In this document: in pieces, positions 26,042-33,521 of the stretch
Layout: every line of letters starts with the position of its first letter
How positions within the stretch are numbered: the first letter of the stretch is position 1
Assembly (NCBI RefSeq): GCF_001468285.1
Contig: NZ_LNSB01000017.1
Span: 25,742 to 89,741, forward strand
Source: Sphingopyxis sp. HIX
GTDB taxonomy: Bacteria; Pseudomonadota; Alphaproteobacteria; Sphingomonadales; Sphingomonadaceae
Length of the DNA: 64,000 nt
Direction of reading: 5' to 3'
The notes under the pieces: model-generated
The model's database searches: none
The model's input: only the letters and a program-made list of their open reading frames with translations
Told to the model about the DNA's origin: nothing
Made by a program: the position numbers and the translations under genes

Positions 26042-26067
26042 GGCCGCCCACGTTTGGCGGCCCTTTT
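26042..26067 (+). terminator. Terminator-like hairpin in the rpmH leader
   Basis: Perfect 7-bp stem GGCCGCC / GGCGGCC (26042-26048, 26056-26062) followed by CTTTTCTGTT. It either ends the PGPGW transcript or forms the 5' cap structure / attenuator of the rpmH mRNA, since the best promoter lies just upstream of it. Confidence 0.5.
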
Positions 26068-26098
26068 CTGTTAGAGCCGAGACTTAGGGACAACCGCG

Positions 26099-26233
26099 AT
26101 GAAGCGTACCTTTCAACCGAGCCGCCTGGTGCGCAAGCGTCGCCATGGTTTCCGCGCCCGCAAGGCGACCGTCGGCGGCCGCAAGGTCCTCGCCAACCGC
26201 CGCGCCCAGGGCCGCAAGAAGCTGTCGGCCTGA
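26099..26233 (+). CDS. rpmH: 50S ribosomal protein L34 (44 aa)
   Basis: Complete, canonical L34: [20 protein letters not shown] at the start and [11 protein letters not shown] at the end. First gene of the conserved rpmH-rnpA-yidD-yidC-engB order. Confidence 0.98.
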   Translation: MKRTFQPSRLVRKRRHGFRARKATVGGRKVLANRRAQGRKKLSA

Positions 26234-26262
26234 TCGCTGACGCTTCTGCGCCAGCCCGTCTG

Positions 26263-26601
26263 GTGCGAACGCTTTCAAAACGCAGCGAATTTCTGGCCGC
26301 GAACCGCGGCCTTCGCTTTCCCATGCCCGGCTTCGTGCTGCTCGTCCGCGTGCGCGGCGATGACGATGATGCGATGGGCATCGGTTACACCGTCAGCAAG
26401 AAGGTCGGCAACGCCGTCACGCGCAACCGGATGAAGCGCCGGCTGCGCGCGCTCTGCCGCGCCGCCTTGCCCGAATCGGGGATCGCGGGCGCCGACCATG
26501 TGCTGATCGGCCGCCCCGGCGGCAACGACATCGCCTTTGCCGAACTGGACGAGCAGCTGACCAATGCGCTGACGCGCGCCGCGAAGAAGCTGGCGAAATG
26601 A
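26263..26601 (+). CDS. rnpA: Ribonuclease P protein component (112 aa)
   Basis: Protein subunit of RNase P, which trims tRNA 5' ends. The core is typical: KRSEFLAANRGLRFPMPGFV and the RNR signature KKVGNAVTRNRMKRRLRALC. The start is uncertain: GTG 26263 gives VRTLSKRSEFL, but no good ribosome site is visible, and the frame stays open upstream into rpmH. The stop TGA overlaps an ATG that opens a 25-codon reading frame. Confidence 0.93.
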   Translation: MRTLSKRSEFLAANRGLRFPMPGFVLLVRVRGDDDDAMGIGYTVSKKVGNAVTRNRMKRRLRALCRAALPESGIAGADHVLIGRPGGNDIAFAELDEQLTNALTRAAKKLAK

Positions 26602-26675
26602 ACGCGCCCACCGCCCGCCGGACGGAACCCCGAATCGCGAATGAAGTTGCGCAGTTTTCCGGGCTTTCGGCATGA
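26598..26675 (+). CDS. Possible 25-aa coupling ORF between rnpA and yidD
   Basis: An ATG overlapping the rnpA stop (ATGA) opens 25 codons ([17 protein letters not shown]...) ending in a TGA that overlaps the yidD ATG (ATGA). Ribosomes could thus pass from rnpA to yidD without leaving the message. No homology is recognised and it may be chance. Confidence 0.25.
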   Translation: MNAPTARRTEPRIANEVAQFSGLSA

Positions 26676-26884
26676 TCGCCCGGCTGCTCATCCTGATCGC
26701 CTGGCTGTGGCAGAACGGCCCGTCGCGCATCCTGCCGCCGACGTGCCGCTATCAACCGTCGTGCAGCGCTTATGCCATCACGGCGCTTCGGCGCTATGGT
26801 GCGATCAAGGGTGGCTGGCTCGCGACAAAGCGGCTATTGCGCTGCCACCCGTGGGGCGGTCATGGGCATGACCCGGTTCCCTGA
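26672..26884 (+). CDS. yidD: Membrane protein insertion efficiency factor YidD (70 aa)
   Basis: Short basic protein with the family core [20 protein letters not shown] and [16 protein letters not shown], including the conserved cysteines. It helps insertion of membrane proteins together with YidC, whose gene follows 44 bases later. Confidence 0.95.
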   Translation: MIARLLILIAWLWQNGPSRILPPTCRYQPSCSAYAITALRRYGAIKGGWLATKRLLRCHPWGGHGHDPVP

Positions 26885-26928
26885 CACAGCATTTTCCCGA
26901 CATCAGACGATAAGAGAGACCAAAGAGC

Positions 26929-28701
26929 GTGGACGACAAGCGTAACTGGATCACGGCCCTGCTGCTGTCGGCGGCTATCCTGTTCGGCTGGAGCTATGTG
27001 TCGGAGAAATTCTTCCCGACCCCGGCCAAGCCCGACGTGACCAAGACGGTCGCGGGCAGCAACGGCGCCCCGGCGACCGGCACGGCTCCGGCCGCCACGC
27101 CCGACGGCGTTCCGCCCGTCGCGGGAACGGTCGCAGCGCCGGGTACGCCCGCCGCTCCGGCCGCCGCCGCGATTCGCCCGATCGACGCCGTGCTCGCCGA
27201 AGGCCAGCGCGTCGCGATCGAGACGCCGACGATCAAGGGCTCGATCAACCTCGTCGGCGCGCGCATCGACGACATCACGCTCACCAAATATCGCCAGACG
27301 ATCAAGAAGGACGCCCCCGCGGTGCGCCTCTTTGCGCCGGCGGGAACCAAGGGCGCCTATTTCGCGACCACCGGCTGGTCGGCGCAGGGCATCGCGGTGC
27401 CGGGCGCAACGACGGTGTGGACCGCGAGCGGCACGCGCCTGACCCCGACGACGCCCGTGTCGCTGAGCTGGGCGAACCCGACCGGCCAGACCTTCCGCAT
27501 CGATTACAGCATCGACACCAATTATCTGATCACCGCCAAGCAGACGGTTGTCAACGCGGGCACCGCGCCGATCGTCGTGCGCAGCGGCACCTATATCGAC
27601 CGCACCGGCATCCCGACCGACCCGCACGAGGTCGACAGCTGGACGATCCACGTCGGCCCGACGGGCTATCTCGACGCCAAGTCGAACTTCACCGACTATC
27701 ACGAGCTCGACGAGGCGGCGAACCGCACCATGGCCTATTCGTCGGCGAGCTGGCTGGGCTTCACCGACAAATATTGGCTCGCCGCGGTCATCCCCGCGAA
27801 GGGCGAAAAGGTGTCGGCGGCGTTCAACGCGCTCGGCAACACCAGCTATCGCGCGGCCTTCGCCAGCGAGCTGGTGCAGCTCGCGCCCGGCCGCCAGATC
27901 GCGACCACCAGCCGCATCTTCGCGGGCGCCAAGGAATTCGCGACGCTCGAGCGCTACCAGGATGATATGGGCATCACCCGCCTGTCGAACGCGATCGACT
28001 GGGGCTGGTTCGAATTTTTCGCGGTGCCGATCTTCAAGCTGCTCGACTGGCTGTTCCGCCAGGTCGGCAATTTCGGCGTCGCGATCATGGTGCTGACTTT
28101 GATCATCCGCCTGCTGATGTTCCCGATCGCCAACAAGCAGTTCGCATCGATGGCGCAGATGCGCGTCGTGCAGCCCAAGATGAAGGCGCTGCAGGACCGC
28201 TACAAGGACGACAAGCCCAAGATGCAGCAGGAGCTGATGAAGCTCTACAAGGACGAGAAGATCAATCCGCTCGCCGGCTGCCTCCCGATCCTGATCCAGA
28301 TCCCGATCTTCTATGCGCTGTACAAGGTGCTGATGCTGACGATCGAAATGCGCCACCAGCCGTTCGCGCTGTGGATCAAGGATCTGTCGGCGCAGGATCC
28401 GGCGATGATCCTGAACCTGTTCGGCACGCTGAACTTCACCCCGCCGTCGCTGCTCAGCATCGGCGTGATGGCGGTGATCCTGGGCGTGACCATGTGGCTG
28501 CAGTTCCGCCTGAACCCGCCGCCGACCGACCCGGTGCAGGCGCAGGTGTTCAAGATCATGCCGTGGATGTTCATGTTCATCATGGCGCCCTTCGCCGCGG
28601 GCCTGCTGCTCTACTGGATCACGAACAATGTGCTCTCGATCGCGCAGCAGCAGTGGATGTATCGCAAATTCCCGGCGCTGAAGGCAGCGGCGGCGAAGTG
28701 A
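26929..28701 (+). CDS. yidC: Membrane protein insertase YidC (590 aa)
   Basis: Inserts and folds inner-membrane proteins. GTG start preceded by AAGAGAG. One N-terminal transmembrane helix (WITALLLSAAILFGWSYV), a long periplasmic beta-sandwich domain (to about residue 360) with an Ala/Pro/Thr linker, then the conserved five-helix insertase core (LLDWLFRQVGNFGVAIMVLT ... NPLAGCLPILIQIPIFYALY ... FAAGLLLYWITNNVLSIAQQ). The stop overlaps the GTG of engB. Confidence 0.97.
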   Translation: MDDKRNWITALLLSAAILFGWSYVSEKFFPTPAKPDVTKTVAGSNGAPATGTAPAATPDGVPPVAGTVAAPGTPAAPAAAAIRPIDAVLAEGQRVAIETPTIKGSINLVGARIDDITLTKYRQTIKKDAPAVRLFAPAGTKGAYFATTGWSAQGIAVPGATTVWTASGTRLTPTTPVSLSWANPTGQTFRIDYSIDTNYLITAKQTVVNAGTAPIVVRSGTYIDRTGIPTDPHEVDSWTIHVGPTGYLDAKSNFTDYHELDEAANRTMAYSSASWLGFTDKYWLAAVIPAKGEKVSAAFNALGNTSYRAAFASELVQLAPGRQIATTSRIFAGAKEFATLERYQDDMGITRLSNAIDWGWFEFFAVPIFKLLDWLFRQVGNFGVAIMVLTLIIRLLMFPIANKQFASMAQMRVVQPKMKALQDRYKDDKPKMQQELMKLYKDEKINPLAGCLPILIQIPIFYALYKVLMLTIEMRHQPFALWIKDLSAQDPAMILNLFGTLNFTPPSLLSIGVMAVILGVTMWLQFRLNPPPTDPVQAQVFKIMPWMFMFIMAPFAAGLLLYWITNNVLSIAQQQWMYRKFPALKAAAAK

Positions 28702-29363
28702 GCGACATCGATCCGGGCACCGAGGACCGGGGCGCCGAAGAACGGGGTGAACGCGCGCGCAAGCTGTTTGCGGGCCCGATCGCCTTCCTGAAATCGGCGC
28801 CCGCCCTCCAGCATCTGCCGAGCCCGAGCGTGCCCGAGATTGCCTTCGCGGGGCGCTCGAACGTCGGCAAGTCGTCGCTGCTCAACGCGCTGACCAACCG
28901 CAACGGCCTCGCGCGCACGTCGGTGACGCCGGGGCGGACGCAGGAACTCAACTATTTCGACGTCGGATCGCCCTTGGTGTTCCGGCTCGTCGACATGCCC
29001 GGCTATGGCTTCGCCAAGGCGCCGAAGGATGTCGTCAAAAAATGGCGCTTCCTGATCAACGATTACCTCCGCGGGCGGCAGGTGCTCAAGCGCACGCTGG
29101 TGCTCATCGACAGCCGCCACGGGATCAAGGACGTCGACCGCGAGGTACTCGAGATGCTCGACGTCGCCGCGGTCAGCTATCGCATCGTCCTGACCAAGGC
29201 CGACAAGGTGAAGGCGACCGACCTCGCCGCCGTGCTCGCGGCGACCGAAGCCGAGGCCCGCAAGCATCCCGCGGCGCACCCCGAGGTCATCGTCACGAGC
29301 AGCGAGAAGGGCATGGGCATCGCCGAACTGCGGACCGCGGTGCTGGAGGCGGTCGAGGTTTGA
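28698..29363 (+). CDS. engB: Ribosome biogenesis GTPase YihA/EngB (221 aa)
   Basis: Essential GTPase of 50S assembly. G-motifs in order: GRSNVGKSS (near 52), the T-loop TSVTPGRTQELNYF, DMPGYGFAK, LTKADKVK and the SSEKGMG segment. GTG 28698 overlaps the yidC stop (GTGA). Length is normal with a short acidic N-terminal extension. Confidence 0.95.
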   Translation: MSDIDPGTEDRGAEERGERARKLFAGPIAFLKSAPALQHLPSPSVPEIAFAGRSNVGKSSLLNALTNRNGLARTSVTPGRTQELNYFDVGSPLVFRLVDMPGYGFAKAPKDVVKKWRFLINDYLRGRQVLKRTLVLIDSRHGIKDVDREVLEMLDVAAVSYRIVLTKADKVKATDLAAVLAATEAEARKHPAAHPEVIVTSSEKGMGIAELRTAVLEAVEV

Positions 29364-29370
29364 TTTGAAA

Positions 29371-29515
29371 ATCCTCTCCCCTTGGGGGAGAGGATAGGGA
29401 AGGTTGCGGGCTTGCCCGCTACCGAACCTCGGTGAGGGCTGACATACCCTCACCCAGCTTCGCCTAGCGAGCAAACTCGCAAGGCTTCGCATCCCTCTCC
29501 CCCAAGGGGAGAGGG
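29371..29515. repeat. Intergenic three-hairpin inverted-repeat element, copy A2
   Basis: Ends CCTCTCCCC-TTGGGGGAGAGG (29371-29394) and CCCTCTCCCCCAAGGGGAGAGGG (29491-29515) are hairpins and inverted copies; a central GGTGAGGG ... CCCTCACCC hairpin lies near 29431-29458. It shares the layout and the GCTAGCGAAGCTTGG-like internal tract with copy A1 at 7788. Confidence 0.75.
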
Positions 29516-29530
29516 AGTAAGGGAGACCCC

Positions 29531-30199
29531 ATGAAACTGTTCATCGGTAATAAGGCGTACTCGAGTTGGAGCCTGCGCGGCTGGCTGGCCGCCAAGCATA
29601 GCGGGCTGCCCTTCGAGGAGGTCACCGTCCCGCTCTACGACGAGGACTGGTCGAACCGCCGCGAAGGCGACGAGTTCGCGCCGTCGGGGGGCAAGGTGCC
29701 GATCCTGTGGGACGGCGAGGATATCGTCGTCTGGGATAGCCTGGCGATCATCGACTATCTCAACGAAAAGACCGGCGGCACGCGCGGCTACTGGCCCGAG
29801 GACATGGCGGCGCGCGCGATGGCGCGGTCGATGGCGGCCGAGATGCACAGCAGTTTCGCGGCGCTGCGCCGCAACCACAGCATGAACATCCGCCGCATCT
29901 ACCCCGCCGCCGATCTGCTGCCCGAGGTGCAGGCCGATGTCGTGCGCATCGTGCAGATCTGGGCCGAGGCGCGCGCGCGTTTCGGCGGCGAGGGCGATTT
30001 CCTGTTTGGCGACTGGTCGGCGGCCGACATCATGTTCGCGCCGGTGGTGACGCGCTTCATCACCTACTCGATCCCGCTGCCGCGCTTCGCCGTGCCCTAT
30101 TGCCAGGCGGTGATCAGCCATCCGTGCATGCAGGAATGGATCGGCGGCGCGCAGGCCGAGGACTGGGTGATCGAGCAGTTCGAAAAAGCCGACAGCTGA
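29531..30199 (+). CDS. Glutathione S-transferase family protein (222 aa)
   Basis: YfcF-like GST: LFIGNKAYSSWSLRGWLAAK (Ser catalytic candidates near 10-13), the cis-proline motif GGKVPILWDGE and WDSLAIIDYLNEK, with a helical C-terminal domain holding DWSAADIMFAPVVTRF. GGGAGACC precedes ATG 29531. It stands alone between a repeat and an unknown secreted protein gene. Cytoplasmic thiol chemistry is expected; substrate unknown. Confidence 0.87.
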   Translation: MKLFIGNKAYSSWSLRGWLAAKHSGLPFEEVTVPLYDEDWSNRREGDEFAPSGGKVPILWDGEDIVVWDSLAIIDYLNEKTGGTRGYWPEDMAARAMARSMAAEMHSSFAALRRNHSMNIRRIYPAADLLPEVQADVVRIVQIWAEARARFGGEGDFLFGDWSAADIMFAPVVTRFITYSIPLPRFAVPYCQAVISHPCMQEWIGGAQAEDWVIEQFEKADS

Positions 30200-30261
30200 A
30201 ATGTCGCCGCGATGAACGCGGCGTTCAGCCCGCGCTGCTCCGCAGGCGGTAAGAAGGTCGC

Positions 30262-30900
30262 ATGAAGAAGATCCTTCTCGCCTCCGCCCTCGCGCTCGGC
30301 GCCGCCGTCGTCGCCGCCGCCGCCGCGCCCGCTAGCCAGTGGGAAATCGGCCCGGTCATCCGCGGCAAGAACTACTCCGTCGGCATGCCGCTCGCGCCGC
30401 GGCCCGAGCGCGGCGGCTGGTCGTTCGACTTCCCGGTCGGCAGCAAGGCGGCGGGACATGTCCATTACGTCACCTTCCGCCCCGGATCGCTCGCGGGCAA
30501 ATCGCGGATCGTGGTGCGCTACCGCGTCGACGCCAAGGCGGGCACGCGCTTCGTGCCGCAGGCGAACCCCGACCGCGCGGGCACGGTGTCGCTCTACCTC
30601 CAGCGGCGCGGCGACAATTGGAACGCGCGCGGGCATTATCAATATTATCGCTGGTACGCGCCCGCCGCGACGGTGCGCGAGCTGGCGCCGGGCGTCGGCG
30701 AGATCAGCGTGGCGCTCGACGACCCGCAGTGGATTTCGGTGCTCGGCCGGCCAGCGGCGAACAGCCCCGAAGCGCTCGAAGATGCGCTGGCCGATGTCGA
30801 CCGGATCGGGCTGGTGTTCGGCTCCTCGAACGCGCGCGGCCACGGCGTCTATGCGACCGCGCCGGCGAAATTCACGATGACGGGGTTCCGGATCGATTAG
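30262..30900 (+). CDS. Exported protein of unknown function (212 aa)
   Basis: Signal peptide KKILLASALALGAAVVAAAA. The mature part is beta-rich with many aromatic residues (WSFDFPVGSKAAGHVHYVTF, RIVVRYRVDAKAGTRFVPQA, NARGHYQYYRWYA, LGRPAANSPEALEDALADVD), a layout reminiscent of carbohydrate-binding jelly rolls. No catalytic motif is recognised. Its stop overlaps the stop of the convergent cupin gene. Confidence 0.6.
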   Translation: MKKILLASALALGAAVVAAAAAPASQWEIGPVIRGKNYSVGMPLAPRPERGGWSFDFPVGSKAAGHVHYVTFRPGSLAGKSRIVVRYRVDAKAGTRFVPQANPDRAGTVSLYLQRRGDNWNARGHYQYYRWYAPAATVRELAPGVGEISVALDDPQWISVLGRPAANSPEALEDALADVDRIGLVFGSSNARGHGVYATAPAKFTMTGFRID

Positions 30901-31364
30901 GGAATCCGCTTGGTCGGATAGGGCGTGCCGTCCTTGTGGAAATAGCCGTCGGGCGTGAAGAGCATGTCGATGTCCGAATAGCCGCCGCCGATGTCGTATT
31001 TCTTGCCGCCGCCGAGCGCGACGAGCACGCAGTCGGCGTCCGATTCGTTGACCAGGTGATGGCCGTTGGTGCTGCCCTTGGGCCACACCGCGATGTCGCC
31101 GGGCCGCATCGGCCAGCGGCCGTCGTCCTCGACCAGCACCGCCTCGCCCGCGATCATGATCACCATCTCGTCCTCGCCGTCGTGCCAGTGGCGCTGCGAC
31201 GACATCGCGCCGGGTCTCAGCACGACATGGCTCGCGGCGAAATCGCTGATCCCGGTGACGGGCGCGAGGCGGCGGTACCAGCGGCCCTGCACCGCGGCGT
31301 CGAAGGGCGCGGGATAGCCGGTGGCGTTGGTTTGCGGGATGGCGTCGAGATCGAGCTTGGGCAT
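30897..31364 (-). CDS. Cupin domain protein (155 aa)
   Basis: Beta-barrel cupin with the metal site visible: HWHDGEDEMVIMIAGE supplies two His and Glu, and GSTNGHHLVN the second motif. ATG 31364 starts MPKLDLDAIPQTNATGYPAP; the longer open frame upstream runs into repeat E1. Possibly a small-molecule binding or dioxygenase-like protein. Its TAA stop overlaps the stop of the convergent gene. Confidence 0.82.
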   Translation of the reverse strand: MPKLDLDAIPQTNATGYPAPFDAAVQGRWYRRLAPVTGISDFAASHVVLRPGAMSSQRHWHDGEDEMVIMIAGEAVLVEDDGRWPMRPGDIAVWPKGSTNGHHLVNESDADCVLVALGGGKKYDIGGGYSDIDMLFTPDGYFHKDGTPYPTKRIP

Positions 31365-31395
31365 AGGGCAGTCCTCTGCGTTTGTTCTTTTTTTG

Positions 31396-31547
31396 TTTCG
31401 CACAAAGACGCAAAGATACAAAGAGATTCCGTAAGACAGCTACGTCGCGCGCCATCCGCGCGAAGCGCCTTTCTGGTCGCCTGCGGCGACACGCTTTCGT
31501 AAAAACAGGGCGCGCCATCTTCGTGTCTTTGCGTCTTTGCGCGAAAC
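31396..31547. repeat. CAAAGACGCAAAGA inverted-repeat element, copy E1
   Basis: Arms near 31396-31424 (TTTCGCACAAAGACGCAAAG...) and 31519-31547 (...CTTTGCGTCTTTGCGCGAAA) face each other across about 95 bases that contain GCGAAGCGCC and TCGCCTGCGGCGA hairpins. Lies between divergent cupin and dapE genes. Same family as 32729-32952 and 54496-54651. Confidence 0.85.
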
Positions 31548-31594
31548 ATTTCAGCGTCTCGACTAAGGGCCACCCCAAGGCGTATGGCGCGACC

Positions 31595-32725
31595 ATGAGC
31601 ATCGACCCCGTAGACCTCGCCAAGGCGCTGATCGCCGCCCCGTCCGTCACCCCCGCCACCGGCGCGGTGTTCGATGTGCTCGAGGCGGCGCTGACCCCGC
31701 TCGGCTTTACGGTCGAGCGCTTTATCGACGGGATCGAGCCCGACGGGCCGGTCGAGAATCTGCTCGCGGTGCGCACGGGCAAGGGACCGCGGCATTTCGG
31801 CTTTGCCGGGCACCTCGACGTTGTGCCGCCGGGCGTCGGCTGGACAGGCGATGCGTTCGCGCCCGAGGTCCGCGGCGACCTGCTCTACGGGCGCGGGGCG
31901 GTCGACATGAAGGGTTCGATCGCCGCCTTCGTCGCGGCGGCCGCAGCCACGCCCCCGGAAACGGGGACGATCAGCCTGATCATCACCGGCGACGAGGAAG
32001 GCCCCGCGATCTTCGGCACGCGCGCGCTGATGGAGCATATGGCGGGGCGCGGCGTCGTGCCCGACATGATCGTCGTCGGCGAGCCGACGTCGGTGACCAG
32101 GCTCGGCGACATGGTGAAGATCGGGCGGCGCGGGTCGGTCAATATCTGGATCGACGTGCCGGGGACGCAGGGGCATGTCGCCTACCCCCACCTCGCCGAC
32201 AATCCGATCCCCAAGCTGGTCGAGATCCTAGCGGCGATCGACGCGGTGGTGCTCGACGAGGGCAACGACTGGTTCCAGCCGTCGAACATCGAATTCACCG
32301 ACATCGAGGTCGGCAACGGCGCGACCAACGTCATCCCCGCCTCGGCGCGCGCGCGGCTGTCGATCCGCTTCAACGACCAGCATAAGGGCGCCGACCTGGT
32401 CGCGATGATCGAGCGCATCGCACACGATGTCGAGCCCAAGGCCAAGGTTCTCGGCAAGATTTCGGGCGAAGCCTTCCTGACCCCGCCGGGCGACCTGTCG
32501 GGGCTCGTCGCCGAGGCGATCCATGCCGAGACTGACATCGTGCCCGAGATGTCGACCACCGGCGGCACGTCCGACGCGCGCTTCCTGCATGCACTCTGCC
32601 CGGTGGTCGAATTCGGGCTGACCAATGCAACGATGCACAAGCTCGACGAGGCGGTCGCGGTGGCAGACCTGCACAAGCTGACGGCGATTTACCGCGGGAT
32701 ATTGGTGCGGGCGCTGGCGGGCTGA
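31595..32725 (+). CDS. dapE: Succinyl-diaminopimelate desuccinylase (376 aa)
   Basis: Removes succinate in the lysine/meso-diaminopimelate pathway that feeds peptidoglycan. Di-zinc M20 signature: GHLDVVPPG (His), RGAVDMKGSIAAFV (Asp), DEEGPAIFGT (catalytic and metal Glu), and the C-terminal NATMHKLDE histidine. The lid domain SARARLSIRFNDQH is also present. ATG 31595 gives the expected N-terminus. Length is normal. Confidence 0.95.
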   Translation: MSIDPVDLAKALIAAPSVTPATGAVFDVLEAALTPLGFTVERFIDGIEPDGPVENLLAVRTGKGPRHFGFAGHLDVVPPGVGWTGDAFAPEVRGDLLYGRGAVDMKGSIAAFVAAAAATPPETGTISLIITGDEEGPAIFGTRALMEHMAGRGVVPDMIVVGEPTSVTRLGDMVKIGRRGSVNIWIDVPGTQGHVAYPHLADNPIPKLVEILAAIDAVVLDEGNDWFQPSNIEFTDIEVGNGATNVIPASARARLSIRFNDQHKGADLVAMIERIAHDVEPKAKVLGKISGEAFLTPPGDLSGLVAEAIHAETDIVPEMSTTGGTSDARFLHALCPVVEFGLTNATMHKLDEAVAVADLHKLTAIYRGILVRALAG

Positions 32726-32728
32726 GAT

Positions 32729-32952
32729 TAATCCTCACGCGAAGGCGCAAAGGCGCCAAGAAGAAAAATCTCACACAAAGACACAAAGAGGGCGTGCGCC
32801 GCCGCCAGTGTCGCCTGTCGCCGAAGGCGACCTTCTATAAGGCGCTTCGCGATCATGGAGCAGCGGTGCGGGCGAAGGCTACCCTCTTTGTGTCTTTGTG
32901 TGAGACCCTTTTTCTTATCTTCTTGGCGCCTTTGCGCCTTTGCGTGAGATTA
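32729..32952. repeat. CAAAG-type inverted-repeat element, copy E2 (double arms)
   Basis: Left arm 32729-32792 and right arm about 32881-32952 carry two arm blocks each: TCACGCGAAGGCGCAAAGG...GCCAAGAAG and TCACACAAAGACACAAAGAG. The inner part holds TCGCC...GGCGA and GGCGCTTCGC hairpins as in E1. The right end contains the stop codon of the smr gene, and the left end starts four bases after the dapE stop. Confidence 0.85.
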
Positions 32953-33519
32953 GTCTTCGCGCGCCCGCCGCAGGATGACATAGACTGCGCCTGCCCCGCC
33001 ATGGCTGATATGCGCGGGGCGCAGCGCGACGATCTGGTGGGCGTAGGGCGAATAGGCCAGCCAGTCGGGGAGCGAAGCGCGGATCGCGCCGCGCGGGCGC
33101 GGATCGCCGTGCATCACCGGCAAGCGGTCGGCGCCGGGGCGCAGACGACCCGCGACCACGAGCAGCACGCGCGCGCCGCGGATCAGCGCGCGGTGGATGC
33201 TCTCGTCGAGCAAGGCCTGCGCCGAGGCGAGGCTGTGACCGTGGAGGTCGATGCTCATGTCGGGGCGGACGAGCCCCTTGCGCAGGCGGCGGTCCCAATG
33301 GCCGTCGAGCGTCGCGGTGTGGTGCGTGCGGCGCGGCGGCGGGAGCGGCGAAGGCGGACGCGCGGCGGGCGGTGCGGTGACGCGCGGCTGCGCCTTGGGC
33401 GGCTTGACCGTGGGCGGCGCGACGGGCGCGAGCGGCGCGGGCGCCTTCGCCAGCGGCTTCACCGTCGCAGCGACCTTTCGCCAGAGCGCCGACTCGTCGG
33501 GGGCGAGCCGACGAACCAT
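32950..33519 (-). CDS. Smr/MutS2-C domain protein (189 aa)
   Basis: A Pro/Ala-rich basic N-terminal half (to about residue 90) followed by a Smr domain with SIDLHGHSLASAQALLDESI and VVAGRLRPGADRLPVMHGD, the endonuclease-type fold found in MutS2. ATG 33519 lies 2 bases after the mltA stop, so the genes are coupled. The TAA stop lies in the end of repeat E2. DNA or RNA nicking activity is typical of the family but unproven here. Confidence 0.85.
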   Translation of the reverse strand: MVRRLAPDESALWRKVAATVKPLAKAPAPLAPVAPPTVKPPKAQPRVTAPPAARPPSPLPPPRRTHHTATLDGHWDRRLRKGLVRPDMSIDLHGHSLASAQALLDESIHRALIRGARVLLVVAGRLRPGADRLPVMHGDPRPRGAIRASLPDWLAYSPYAHQIVALRPAHISHGGAGAVYVILRRARED

Positions 33520-33521
33520 CG

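Noticed and set aside
31396..32952. CRISPR array from the repeated CAAAGACG units
   Set aside because: Units are inverted and directly adjoining, without regular unique spacers, and there are no cas genes.
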